Source: JADLEX01 sp964586775 (GTDB lineage Bacteria; Lernaellota; Lernaellaia; JACKCT01). Taken from it: a DNA stretch of 28,144 nt. Positions 1-7,548 of this stretch are shown here, piece after piece. The notes under the pieces were generated by a model. The model did not search any database, was not told the DNA's origin, and was given only the letters and a program-made list of their open reading frames with translations. The stretch lies in contig CAZPJD010000251.1 in NCBI GenBank assembly GCA_964586775.1, positions 1 to 28,144 of the forward strand. The letters run 5' to 3'. Numbering within the stretch: position 1 is the first letter of the stretch; each line of letters opens with the position of its first letter. Both the position numbers and the translations under genes were made by a program.

Positions 1-20
1 GTCGGTGTGCGAGACGCCGA

Positions 21-800
21 TCAGGCGGGATTCTTGGTGCGATACAGCGCGAACACCGCGCCTTGCGGATCCATGACGACCGAGAAGCGACCGACGTTCG
101 GAATGTCGGTGGGCGCAAGCAGGATCTTGCCGCCGAGGCCCGACGCCTTGGTCGCCGATGTGTCCACGTCGTCCACCGCGATGTAGGGCAGCCACATCGA
201 CGGATAGGTCTCGTGCGGCGGGATGTTCATCGCCCCCGCAACCTGCTGCTCGCCGCGCGTCAGAATGTGGTAGGTGCCGGCCGGACCCATGTCCATCGGC
301 TGGCGGCCCCACTTGTAGAGATTCTCATAGAACCCGACGGCCTTCTCGGCGTCCTTGGCGTGCAGCTCGTACCAGCAGAACGTGCCCGCGCCCTGCGGCA
401 GGCCCATGTACTTTTCGAGATCCGCCATCGTGATGACGGCGAAGACCGCGCCGTCGCGATCGGTGGCGATGGTGAAGCGCCCGACCGTGGGGATATCCGT
501 CGGCGGCACCATCACCTTGCCGCCCAGCGACTCGACCTGGGCCGGCACCGCGTTCACGTCGTCGACGTGCCAGTAGCACAGCCAGTGCGGCGGCGGATTG
601 CCGGGGATCATGTTGGCGTCGCAGAACCCGCCCGAGGTCTTCTCCATGCTCTCGCCGAACATCGAATAAGGCGGCATGCCCGGGACGTTGTAGTCGTTGA
701 ACGTCCATCCGAAGAGCCCGCCGTAGAACGCCTTCGCCCCCGCGGGATCCGGCGTCATCAGCTCATGCCAAACCACCTGACCGTGCTCCACCTTCCCCAT
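21..800 (-). CDS. Two-domain VOC (glyoxalase/bleomycin-resistance fold) protein
   Basis: 259-residue protein made of two tandem vicinal-oxygen-chelate modules, about residues 5-120 and 128-257. Each begins with a W-x-E-L type strand (VWHELMTPDP and FCWYELHAKD), continues through an 'FYxxLxxW' helix, and ends with the typical 'PTDIPxVGRFxxxxDxxGAVFA' strand pair, so the halves are clearly an internal duplication. The layout matches the two-domain family often annotated as VOC family protein or glyoxalase-like and related to mycobacterial CFP32. Substrate and metal use cannot be told from sequence. I chose the ATG at 800 rather than the upstream in-frame start at 944, because a strong AAGGGGG ribosome site lies 6-12 bases before it and homology starts there. 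It is read away from the lipoprotein/GMC region and ends 20 bases from the window edge. Confidence 0.88.
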   Translation of the reverse strand: MGKVEHGQVVWHELMTPDPAGAKAFYGGLFGWTFNDYNVPGMPPYSMFGESMEKTSGGFCDANMIPGNPPPHWLCYWHVDDVNAVPAQVESLGGKVMVPPTDIPTVGRFTIATDRDGAVFAVITMADLEKYMGLPQGAGTFCWYELHAKDAEKAVGFYENLYKWGRQPMDMGPAGTYHILTRGEQQVAGAMNIPPHETYPSMWLPYIAVDDVDTSATKASGLGGKILLAPTDIPNVGRFSVVMDPQGAVFALYRTKNPA

Positions 801-1013
801 GACGCACCCCCTTGCCGAAAATTGTGTTGGTGTCGATTCGTCCCCGACCACACCGCAGCGCGACGCGTAGCGCGACGGATTTGGATTGGGCAACGAAGGG
901 ATCTTAGCACGGACGAAAATAGAAAGCGAACAAAAAACGAACAATGATCGCCGTCAGGTTTTTCCTCGGTTCTTCGATCGCGGGTCGCTCAATCCGCTGG
1001 GCCCGCCCGACTG

Positions 1014-1029
1014 CCGGCGCGTTCGCCGG
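1014..1029 (-). terminator. Possible hairpin terminator after bacteriohemerythrin
   Basis: A perfect 6-bp stem, CCGGCG and CGCCGG, with a 4-base loop lies 4 bases past the stop codon of the bacteriohemerythrin gene. There is no T-run on the minus strand, so it may be only a weak or Rho-assisted stop signal. Confidence 0.3.
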
Positions 1030-1033
1030 AGCC

Positions 1034-1441
1034 TTAGCGAACGCCGTGTTGATTCAGAAAGGGTCCGTATTTCTTGTCGGTACCGAGGATGTGGTGCCGC
1101 AACCAATCCTGCAGGAACGAAGTGGTCGCGAAGGAGAGAGCGACCTCGCCCTCGCTCATGCGTTTCTTGATGTCTGCGACCTCGTTCACCAAGGCTTGAT
1201 GCTCTTGTCGGTGCCGCAACGCATCGGCGTAGCCGGCGACGTCGAACGCTTTTTCTTCGTCGGCGAAGTGCGTCTGCGTGTAGTGGAAGAGTTCGCCGAG
1301 CGTCGATGCGAGCGCGGCCTGCCCCTGCCCGCTCATCATCGCGTCATAAAGCGTGTTGAGCAGATCGATCAGCCGCTTGTGCTGCGCGTCGAACCTCGCG
1401 ACGCCCACCGAATATTCAGGCTTCCAAACCATGAGAGCCAT
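1034..1441 (-). CDS. Bacteriohemerythrin
   Basis: 135-residue single-domain hemerythrin, a four-helix bundle carrying a non-haem di-iron site that binds O2 (sometimes NO). All seven expected iron ligands are present: H21, H58 and E62 (HFADEE), H77 and H81 (HRQEH), H117 and D122 (HHILGTD). The N-terminal W-x-x-x-Y/SVG-x-x-x-x-D-x-QH signature of the bacterial branch is also visible. The start at 1441 (MALMVWKPEYSVG) follows a GGAAAGGG ribosome site and gives the normal family length. The extended start at 1537 would add 32 unrelated residues. It is a stand-alone cytosolic protein without a fused chemotaxis or signalling domain, so O2 storage, delivery or sensing is the likely role. That role is inference. 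Confidence 0.93.
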   Translation of the reverse strand: MALMVWKPEYSVGVARFDAQHKRLIDLLNTLYDAMMSGQGQAALASTLGELFHYTQTHFADEEKAFDVAGYADALRHRQEHQALVNEVADIKKRMSEGEVALSFATTSFLQDWLRHHILGTDKKYGPFLNQHGVR

Positions 1442-1626
1442 GTACGACCCTTTCCATTCAAATTGAAATTCGCCGAAGGCGCCGCGAGCGCGTTGCAGGG
1501 CCAAGCTCGGCGCCGACGACAATGAACCCAAGGGCAAAAAGAGTCCGTTAGAATTATCACGACACGCTGCGGGAGTTCGATGCGACTCTGGGCGTTCACT
1601 CGTTCAAGGGGGGCGTGCGCCACTTC

Positions 1627-2496
1627 TCACCCGCGATGGCGGATCAGCCCTTCCTGCGCGACCGACGCGACGAGACGGCCCCGCGTGTCGTAGATGTGGC
1701 CGAAGTTGAGCCCGCGCGCGCCCGCCGCCGTGGGGCTGTGCATGGCGTAGAGCAGCCATTCGTCCATGCGGAAATCGCGCTGGAACCACAGGGCGTGGTC
1801 GAGGCTCGCGACGTGCATCGACGGCTCGAAGAACGTGTGCGCGTGCGGGTTCATCGAGGTCTGGATCAGGCCGAAGTCCGACGCGTAAGCGAGCAGGTAT
1901 CGGTGCACCATGGGGTCGTCGGGCAGGCGTTCGGAGGCGCGAAACCACGAGAACCGATGCGCGGGTTTCTTCTCGGGCGCGAAGGGATTCATCGGGTCGA
2001 TGGGCCGGATCTCGATGGGCCGCTCGGCGGTGAGGTTTGCGCGGATCGACTCGGGGATGCGATCGATGAAACGGTTCACGAGTTCGTATTCCGACGCATA
2101 CCCCTCGGGGCCGGGGATGTCCGGCATGACGTCCTGATGATCGAATCCCTTCTCGCCGACTTGAAACGACGCGGCCATCGAGAAGATCGCATCGCCCTTC
2201 TGGATCGCCACCACGCGCCGGGTCGTGAAGCTCTTGCCGTCGCGGATGCAATCGACCTGGTAGATGATCGGGCGCGCGGGATCGCCGGGGCGCAAAAAAT
2301 AGCCGTGCATGCTGTGCACGTGACGGTCGGCGGGAACGGTGCGGATCGCCGCGGAGAGCGATTGCCCGAGCACCTGCCCGCCGAAGATGTTGCCGAAGCC
2401 CAGGTCCATCGAGAGGCCGCGAAAGATCGTGTCCTCGATCCGTTCGAGTTCGAGCACCGACAGGAGTTCGGCGAGCGGCGAAGACGGCGCGGACAT
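1627..2496 (-). CDS. tesB: Acyl-CoA thioesterase II (TesB family)
   Basis: 289-residue double-hotdog thioesterase that hydrolyses acyl-CoA to free fatty acid and CoA. The N-terminal hotdog holds the family signature 'LDxxFGNIFGGQVLGQSL' type motif (residues about 31-48) and 'HSMHGYFLRPGD' (61-72). The C-terminal hotdog has the catalytic residues: D207 in YASDFGL, S231 in VASLDHALWF and Q281 in VASVAQEGLIR. These correspond to D204, T228 and Q278 of E. coli TesB with a constant offset of three; Ser for Thr is a conservative swap. The start at 2496 has a GAGGAG ribosome site 5-10 bases upstream. The longer open frame to 2685 lacks similarity and a ribosome site. Length matches the family. It is read divergently from the poly-Asp lipoprotein gene. 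Confidence 0.93.
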   Translation of the reverse strand: MSAPSSPLAELLSVLELERIEDTIFRGLSMDLGFGNIFGGQVLGQSLSAAIRTVPADRHVHSMHGYFLRPGDPARPIIYQVDCIRDGKSFTTRRVVAIQKGDAIFSMAASFQVGEKGFDHQDVMPDIPGPEGYASEYELVNRFIDRIPESIRANLTAERPIEIRPIDPMNPFAPEKKPAHRFSWFRASERLPDDPMVHRYLLAYASDFGLIQTSMNPHAHTFFEPSMHVASLDHALWFQRDFRMDEWLLYAMHSPTAAGARGLNFGHIYDTRGRLVASVAQEGLIRHRG

Positions 2497-2669
2497 GCGG
2501 ACTCCTCGTTGGACCGTGCGGTGGCGGATTGCCCGACCATAGCACCCTTCGCGCGGACGGTGAAAGCGAGGCACGTGGGACGACGAAAGCGCGTTACGTG
2601 TCTCGAATTTCCGCGACCTCCCATGAAAATTCGACGCGCAGCGGCCGTGATTCGAGCGAAAATCGGCCC

Positions 2670-2686
2670 CATGAACGCGGTTCATG
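2670..2686. promoter_or_regulatory. 17-bp palindrome in the tesB/lipoprotein intergenic region
   Basis: CATGAAC and GTTCATG form perfect 7-bp arms around a GCG centre. It lies in the 266-bp divergent gap, 77 bases before the lipoprotein start and about 175 before tesB. This is the size and symmetry of a dimeric repressor site. The regulator is unknown. The 3-base centre does not fit the GAAC-N4-GTTC SOS box. Apart from this I see nothing else in the 2497-2762 gap. Confidence 0.4.
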
Positions 2687-2762
2687 CCGCTTTGGGCAGA
2701 AAGGCACGAAAGTTGCGAACTGCCGGTCCGTGCGCCGCGGGTCGGCGCCGGGAGATCCGAAG

Positions 2763-3137
2763 ATGCGGAATCAGGACGGTTATTTGGCCTTTGCGGCGAT
2801 CGCGTTCATCGTTTTCGTCGTGACCGTCGTGGCCTGCGGCGACGACGATGACGACGACGACGACGATGCGGACGACGACGCCGACGACGATGCGGCGGAC
2901 GACGATGCGGGCGATGATGACGCGTGCGGCCTCGCGGATTCGTGCGCCGAATTGGTGGCGTGCGAATATTACGGCGACGAAGAGTTCTGCGCCGAAGCCC
3001 TCGTCTCCGACTGCTCGACCGAAGAAGGCCGTGCGGCGATCGAAAGCTGCCTGTGCGATTGCGTCGCCGCCGCAACCGATTGCGACGCGACCTCGGCGTG
3101 CGTGGATGAGTGTGTCGGCGAGTGCTACGAGGTGTGA
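2763..3137 (+). CDS. Poly-aspartate, cysteine-rich lipoprotein
   Basis: 124-residue predicted lipoprotein of unknown function. Residues 1-24 form a short N-region and hydrophobic stretch (FAAIAFIVFVVTVVA) ending in a VVAC lipobox, so C25 is the probable lipidated residue. Residues 27-53 are almost entirely Asp broken by single Ala/Gly, written with repeated GAC/GAT codons. Residues 55-121 carry 12 cysteines (55, 61, 67, 76, 84, 96, 98, 100, 107, 113, 117, 121) in an acidic domain probably stabilised by disulfides. The start at 2763 is chosen because the signal sequence begins there and a GGAG lies 8 bases upstream; the longer frame from 2529 would bury the signal. Poly-Asp spacers directly after the lipobox recur in uncultured deltaproteobacterial lipoproteins, from memory. 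A strong terminator follows, so it is probably a single-gene unit. Confidence 0.8.
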   Translation: MRNQDGYLAFAAIAFIVFVVTVVACGDDDDDDDDDADDDADDDAADDDAGDDDACGLADSCAELVACEYYGDEEFCAEALVSDCSTEEGRAAIESCLCDCVAAATDCDATSACVDECVGECYEV

Positions 3138-3174
3138 CGCGACGAATCGCGCCACGAGAACAAAGAGAATTTGC

Positions 3175-3204
3175 GGGGTCGCCTTCGGGCGGCCCCTTTC
3201 TTTT
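3175..3204 (+). terminator. Rho-independent terminator after the lipoprotein gene
   Basis: GGGGTCGCC and GGCGGCCCC form a 9-bp stem with one G-T wobble, closed by a stable TTCG tetraloop and followed by TTTCTTTT. It sits 38 bases after the stop codon and separates this gene from the downstream dehydrogenase pair. Confidence 0.85.
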
Positions 3205-3269
3205 CAGGGGCGTGTTGCCACGAAACGCGCTTGCGTCGATGATGCCCTTGGGCATTCTCGGGGCACATC

Positions 3270-4280
3270 ATGCAAAACGCGGCTCTGGCACGGTATCTGC
3301 GTCTGTTTTTACGCGGCTGGTCGATCACCTTCGCGGCGGTGGGCGCGATCTTCGCGCTCGCGCCGAACGGCACGATCCGCGTCATCAACGCGGTGGGCGG
3401 GTGGTTCGGCGACTTCCCCCCCGCGCCCGAATCCGAGCTGCGTTTCTGGCTCTCCCTCGGCTTCGCGTACATGGTGCTCGTCACCGTGCTCGCGTGGGTC
3501 GCGTCGAACGATCCGTATCGCCGCCGCGACCTGCTGCTGATCCTCGCCGCGGGCAAGGCCGCGTCGAGCCTGTCGTGCCTCGCGTTTTATCTGTGGACCG
3601 AGCCGTGCTTCATCTACCTGCTCAACTTCCTCGTCGACGGCTCCATCGTTCTGCAGATGGTTCCCGCTTGGGCCGTGGCGGGAATGCTCGGCCCGCCGCC
3701 CGGCGACGGCGGATCGCCGATCCCCGGCCACGACGCGCGCGAGCGGCGCGTGATGCGCATCGCCCTCGGACACCTGTATCCGGCGGGCGGGCGCGCGGCG
3801 CTCTCGGCGTCGGATGTCGGCCTCGAAGAATCCCTCTGGAAATACGCAGCGACGCAGGGCCCCGCCGTGGTCGCGGGTTTTCGCGCGCTCGCCCGAATCC
3901 TGGAATGGGGTACGATCCCCTTCGCGCGCACCCTGACGCCGCTCACGGGCCTGCCCGATCGCGATGCCGAGCGGTATCTCGCCGGCTGGCTCGAAAGCTC
4001 CTGGTATCCGCGCCGCCTCGTGCTCTTTCAACTGCGTTTCATCGCCGACATGCACTATTTCGCCGACGAGCGCGTGCGAAAAACGTTGGGCTACGCCGCG
4101 CCGCCGCTGCCCGACGAGACGGGCCCGCTGGCCGAGGGCACGCGCGATTTCGCGCCGTCGGTGTGGTCGTGGAAGGCCGCCGCGAGCGCCGCGAAACGCC
4201 CACCGGCGCGCGCGAAACAGGCCGCGCGCAAGGCTCCGAAGGTTCTCGCCCCACGCGCGGCGAAGGGAGGCGCGCGATGA
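3270..4280 (+). CDS. Membrane protein with gluconate 2-dehydrogenase subunit 3-like C-terminal part
   Basis: 336-residue protein. The N-terminal third has about four hydrophobic segments (residues about 14-31, 60-82, 88-106 and 112-136), consistent with a membrane anchor. Residues about 155-285 contain a soluble helical region running from 'RVMRIALGHLYPAGG' to 'MHYFADERVRKTLGYAAPPLP'. This resembles the small subunit (subunit 3) that partners GMC dehydrogenases of the gluconate 2-dehydrogenase type: the YF-x-x-x-x-V-x-x-x-LGY-x-x-P ending is characteristic. The last 35 residues are Ala/Lys/Arg-rich and low complexity. Its stop overlaps the start of the GMC gene (ATGA), so the two are translationally coupled and likely form a complex. 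A weak CGGGG ribosome site precedes the ATG. The small-subunit assignment rests on a remembered pattern and on context. Confidence 0.62.
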   Translation: MQNAALARYLRLFLRGWSITFAAVGAIFALAPNGTIRVINAVGGWFGDFPPAPESELRFWLSLGFAYMVLVTVLAWVASNDPYRRRDLLLILAAGKAASSLSCLAFYLWTEPCFIYLLNFLVDGSIVLQMVPAWAVAGMLGPPPGDGGSPIPGHDARERRVMRIALGHLYPAGGRAALSASDVGLEESLWKYAATQGPAVVAGFRALARILEWGTIPFARTLTPLTGLPDRDAERYLAGWLESSWYPRRLVLFQLRFIADMHYFADERVRKTLGYAAPPLPDETGPLAEGTRDFAPSVWSWKAAASAAKRPPARAKQAARKAPKVLAPRAAKGGAR

Positions 4281-5800
4281 TCGCGATCGACTGGTCGCGC
4301 GTCGAGGACGGCCGCGCGCAGCGAACCGACCGCCACCTGTCCGCCGACGTCGTCGTGATCGGCACGGGAGCGGGCGGCGCAGTAGCGGCGGCGACGTTGG
4401 CCGAAGGCGGCGCGAACGTGCTGATGATCGAGGAAGGCGGCTACTACACGGGGCGCGATTTTCGCGGCGACCCGATGGAGGGCTTCAACACGCTCTACCG
4501 CTCGGGCGGGCTGACCGCCACGGTCGGCAACGCGATGATCGCTCTGCCGATGGGCAAGTGCGTGGGCGGGACGACAACCATCAACTCGGGCACCTGCTAC
4601 CGCACGCCCGATTGGGTACTCGACGAATGGCGCACGCTTCACGGCGTTGCGGCGATGTCCGCGGCGGACATGGAGGACGATTTCGTCGCCATCGAGCGCG
4701 CGCTGGGCGTCAAGCCCGTGCCGGAAGAAAACCTGAACGAGGGCGCGCGGCGTTTCGCGGCGGGCGCGAAGGCGTTGGGCTACGACGGCGCGCCGATTCC
4801 AAGAAACGAGCACGGCTGCCGCGCCACGGGCGTGTGCGCCTTCGGCTGCCCGCGCGACGCCAAGGCCGCGACGAGCGTGTCGTACGTCCCCCGCGCGCTG
4901 GCGGCGGGGTCGCGACTCGCCACGTGGTGCAAGGTCGATCGCATCCTCACCGATCGCGGCCGCGCCGTGGGCGTCGTCGCGCGCTACACCGACGAAAAGG
5001 GGCGCGAGACCGGCGCGTCGCTGCGCGTGGTGGCGAATGCCGTGTTCGTGGCCGCAGGCGCCATCCACACACCGCGCCTGCTTGCGCGGTCCAAGGTCGG
5101 CGCGAACGCGACGCACCTCGGCCATCACCTGCGCACGCACCCCGCCGCGCGCGTCGCCGCCGTGTTTCCCGACGAAATCCGCGGATGGGAAGGCGTGCCG
5201 CAAAGCTACAACGTGCACTTCACGAACGAGGGCTTCTTCGTTCAGGGCCAATTCACGCCGCCGGGCGTCGAGGCGTCGATGCTGCCCTTCGCCGGCGCGC
5301 GACACCGCGACCTGATGGACAACTTCGACAAGATGACGTCGTTCGGCGCGCTGCTCTCCGACACGTCCGAGGGCCGCGTCATCGGCGCGGGATCGGGCGA
5401 TCCGCTGTTGTGGTATTGGATGAACGCGCACGATGTGCGCACCATGGCGCGCGCGATCTCGATCACGTCGCAAATCTTCTTCGCGGCAGGCGCGCGCGAG
5501 GTGTATCCGTGCGTGCGAAAGAGTCCCGTGGTGCGCAGCATGGACGAGGCGAAGGAGATTGCGAATCTGAAGCTGAAAGCGAGCGACATCGACATGATGG
5601 CGTTTCACCCGATGGGCACCGCGCGCATGGGCGGCGATCCGGCGCGCAGCGTGACCGACGCGTGGGGCGCGGTACACGGGGTGCCCGGGCTCTTCGTCGC
5701 CGACGCGTCGCTCATGTCGGGGTCGACCAAACTCAACCCGCTGATCACGATCATGGCGCTCGCGCGGCGCGTGGCGCGGCGACATCTCGCATACGCGTGA
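4277..5800 (+). CDS. GMC-family FAD-dependent oxidoreductase
   Basis: 507-residue glucose-methanol-choline flavoprotein. The N-terminal FAD dinucleotide fold shows GTGAGG at residues 29-34 and an acidic 'MIEEGG' end of strand 2. 'GKCVGGTTTINSGTCYR' is the first GMC signature region. The C-terminal block has 'FHPMGTARMGG' with candidate catalytic H444 and 'STKLNPLITIMALA' with partner N487. A cysteine-rich insert, C181, C187 and C191 in a C-x5-C-x3-C pattern, is typical of the long-chain alcohol/sterol branch and of dehydrogenases with a small subunit. Whether these cysteines bind a metal cluster is unknown. The start at 4277 has a GAAGGGAGG ribosome site and overlaps the previous gene by 4 bp. 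The substrate is probably an alcohol or sugar. Electrons likely pass to the membrane partner rather than to O2; both points are inference. Confidence 0.88.
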   Translation: MIAIDWSRVEDGRAQRTDRHLSADVVVIGTGAGGAVAAATLAEGGANVLMIEEGGYYTGRDFRGDPMEGFNTLYRSGGLTATVGNAMIALPMGKCVGGTTTINSGTCYRTPDWVLDEWRTLHGVAAMSAADMEDDFVAIERALGVKPVPEENLNEGARRFAAGAKALGYDGAPIPRNEHGCRATGVCAFGCPRDAKAATSVSYVPRALAAGSRLATWCKVDRILTDRGRAVGVVARYTDEKGRETGASLRVVANAVFVAAGAIHTPRLLARSKVGANATHLGHHLRTHPAARVAAVFPDEIRGWEGVPQSYNVHFTNEGFFVQGQFTPPGVEASMLPFAGARHRDLMDNFDKMTSFGALLSDTSEGRVIGAGSGDPLLWYWMNAHDVRTMARAISITSQIFFAAGAREVYPCVRKSPVVRSMDEAKEIANLKLKASDIDMMAFHPMGTARMGGDPARSVTDAWGAVHGVPGLFVADASLMSGSTKLNPLITIMALARRVARRHLAYA

Positions 5801-5819
5801 AGACGATGAGAGTCGACTC

Positions 5820-6815
5820 ATGAGGGAACCGATTCGCTGGGGCATCATGGGTACGGCCAACATCGCGCACGCGGTGGCCGAGGCCATCGCCGCGAGCCCG
5901 ACGAACGTGCTGCGCGCGGTGGCGTCGCGCGACGCGGCCCTGGCAAGCGCGTGGGCCGAAGCGCACGGCGCTCCGCTCGCCTTCGGCTCTTACGACGATC
6001 TTCTCGCGTGCGGCGAGATCGACGCGGTCTACATTCCGCTGCCCAACAGCCTGCACGCCCCGTGGACGCTTCGCGCGATCGACGCGGGTCTGCCGGTGCT
6101 GTGCGAAAAACCCTTCGCCGTGAACGCCGCGCAGGCCGAGGCCGTGGCGCGCGAGGCGCAGCGCGCGGGCGTGCCGGTGATGGAAGCGTTCGCCTACGAG
6201 TTCCATCCGCTCTTCGCACGAATTCGGGAGCTCATCGCCGAGGGGCGTATCGGGCGGCTGGTGTCGATCTCGTCGGTCTTCACCTGGCGGCTCGACGACC
6301 GCGCGCAGATCCCGGCGTCCGCCGAGCTCGCCGGCGGCGCGCTGATGGACGTCGGCTGCTACGGCGTTCACGTCGCGCGGCGCATCACCGGCCGCGAGCC
6401 CTTTCGCGCCATGGCGATGGCCACGGGCAACGCGGTGGACGATTCGCTGTACGGGCTGCTCGAATTCGCCGAGGGCGTCGTCGCGACGATCGAGTGCTCC
6501 ATCGAGTGCGAGGAGTCGCGCCGACTGGAGATCCGCGGCGAACGCGGATTGCTGCTCGTCGACAATCCGTGGAACCCGCCGATCGATCAGGGGCGCATCA
6601 TTGTGCGCACCGATGGCCGATCAGAGGAGATCGTCACGGGCGGCGGCGACGTGTACCGTCTGGAAATCGAGCACTTCGAGCGCGCGATCCGCGGCGATGC
6701 GCCGCTCGCCCACGGGCCTTTCGACGCCGTCGCCAACATGCGCGTGATCGACACGCTGGCGGCTTCGGCCCGCGAGCGACGGGCAATCGAGAGCTCATGC
6801 TGCTGCGACGTGTAG
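5820..6815 (+). CDS. Gfo/Idh/MocA-family NAD(P)-dependent oxidoreductase
   Basis: 331-residue sugar/cyclitol dehydrogenase-like protein. The N-terminal Rossmann fold starts 'WGIMGTANIA' (residues 7-16). The family signature CEKPFAVN includes K97. The C-terminal alpha/beta domain has 'GGALMDVGCYGVH', where D177 and H184 correspond to the usual catalytic positions. Length is normal. The reaction is NAD(P)-linked oxidation or reduction of a sugar, inositol or trans-dihydrodiol-like ring; the substrate cannot be assigned. It begins 19 bases after the GMC gene and is probably co-transcribed with it, so a shared carbohydrate or alcohol pathway is plausible. The ribosome site is weak (GAGAG). The protein ends in an unusual SSCCCDV tail with three adjacent cysteines. 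Confidence 0.9.
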   Translation: MREPIRWGIMGTANIAHAVAEAIAASPTNVLRAVASRDAALASAWAEAHGAPLAFGSYDDLLACGEIDAVYIPLPNSLHAPWTLRAIDAGLPVLCEKPFAVNAAQAEAVAREAQRAGVPVMEAFAYEFHPLFARIRELIAEGRIGRLVSISSVFTWRLDDRAQIPASAELAGGALMDVGCYGVHVARRITGREPFRAMAMATGNAVDDSLYGLLEFAEGVVATIECSIECEESRRLEIRGERGLLLVDNPWNPPIDQGRIIVRTDGRSEEIVTGGGDVYRLEIEHFERAIRGDAPLAHGPFDAVANMRVIDTLAASARERRAIESSCCCDV

Positions 6816-6851
6816 AGAAAAATAGGTGACTGTCCCTCGTGAGGAGATGTC

Positions 6852-7547
6852 ATGACCGAGCGTCTGAAGACCCCGCGAATCCTCGAGCGCTGCCCGATGT
6901 TCTCACACCTGACGCCCGCCGACCGCGAGCGCGTGGCCGCGATCGGGTGGGTGCGCGACTTTCGACGCGGCGAGATGCTGTTTACCGAGGCCGACCGGGC
7001 GGAGCAGTTTTACGTGGTGCTCGACGGCGACGTGAAGGTGTTCAAGACCTCGGCGACGGGCAAGGAGCAGATTCTGCATTTCGCGCGCCCGTTTCAGACC
7101 TTCGCAGAGGCGGCGGTCATGATGGGCGGCATGTTTCCCGCCAGCGCCATGGCGGTTCACGACGCCCGTGTGTTGGAGATTCCCCGCGCGCAGTTTCTGG
7201 AACTGGTGCGCGGCGACCCCGATTTCGCCGTGCGCGTCATGGCCTCGGTGGCCCGGTGGCTGCGCACGCTGGTCGATCTCGTCGAGGATCTTTCGTTCGC
7301 CGAGGTGCCCGGCCGGCTCGCGCGGCGCATCGTCAAGACCGCGCGCGAGACGGGCATCGAACTCGTCGACGGCGCCGAGATCGACCTGCCGATGTCGAAG
7401 ACCGACCTCGCCCGCATGCTCGGCACCGTCTCCGAGACGCTCTCGCGCGTCTTCGCGAAGATGAGCGAAGACGGGCTGATCGAGGTGAAGGGCCGTTGTA
7501 TCGTCGTGCGTAGCGCCGACCGGCTTGGCGAGATCGCGGCGCGTTGA
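6852..7547 (+). CDS. Crp/Fnr-family transcriptional regulator (DNR-like)
   Basis: 231-residue regulator with an N-terminal cyclic-nucleotide-binding-fold beta barrel (about 12-130), a dimerisation helix (about 130-160) and a C-terminal winged helix (about 165-225; 'MSKTDLARMLGTVSETLSRVFAKMSEDGLIEV' region). The effector pocket reads FAEAAVMMGG...PASAMAV instead of the cAMP-contacting FGE...RSA motif. There is one N-terminal cysteine and no FNR-type iron-sulfur cluster. The FAEAA...ASA pattern is seen in DNR-type branches that respond to NO or redox, so cAMP binding is unlikely. A GAGGAG ribosome site lies 5 bases before the ATG. The AbiEii-like gene begins one base after its stop codon, so the two may share a transcript. 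Confidence 0.9.
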   Translation: MTERLKTPRILERCPMFSHLTPADRERVAAIGWVRDFRRGEMLFTEADRAEQFYVVLDGDVKVFKTSATGKEQILHFARPFQTFAEAAVMMGGMFPASAMAVHDARVLEIPRAQFLELVRGDPDFAVRVMASVARWLRTLVDLVEDLSFAEVPGRLARRIVKTARETGIELVDGAEIDLPMSKTDLARMLGTVSETLSRVFAKMSEDGLIEVKGRCIVVRSADRLGEIAAR

Positions 7548-7548
7548 G

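Noticed and set aside
63..947. Long plus-strand open frame of 294 codons opposite the VOC gene
   Set aside because: Arg/His-rich translation without motifs, antisense to a well-recognised two-domain VOC gene; a shadow typical of high-GC DNA.
2836..2922. GAC/GAT-rich tract considered as a tandem repeat or CRISPR-like array
   Set aside because: It is the in-frame poly-Asp coding segment of the lipoprotein; no spacer structure.
3964..5823. 619-codon frame overlapping the GMC gene
   Set aside because: Arg-rich low-complexity translation in another frame of the GMC gene; no domain, no ribosome site.
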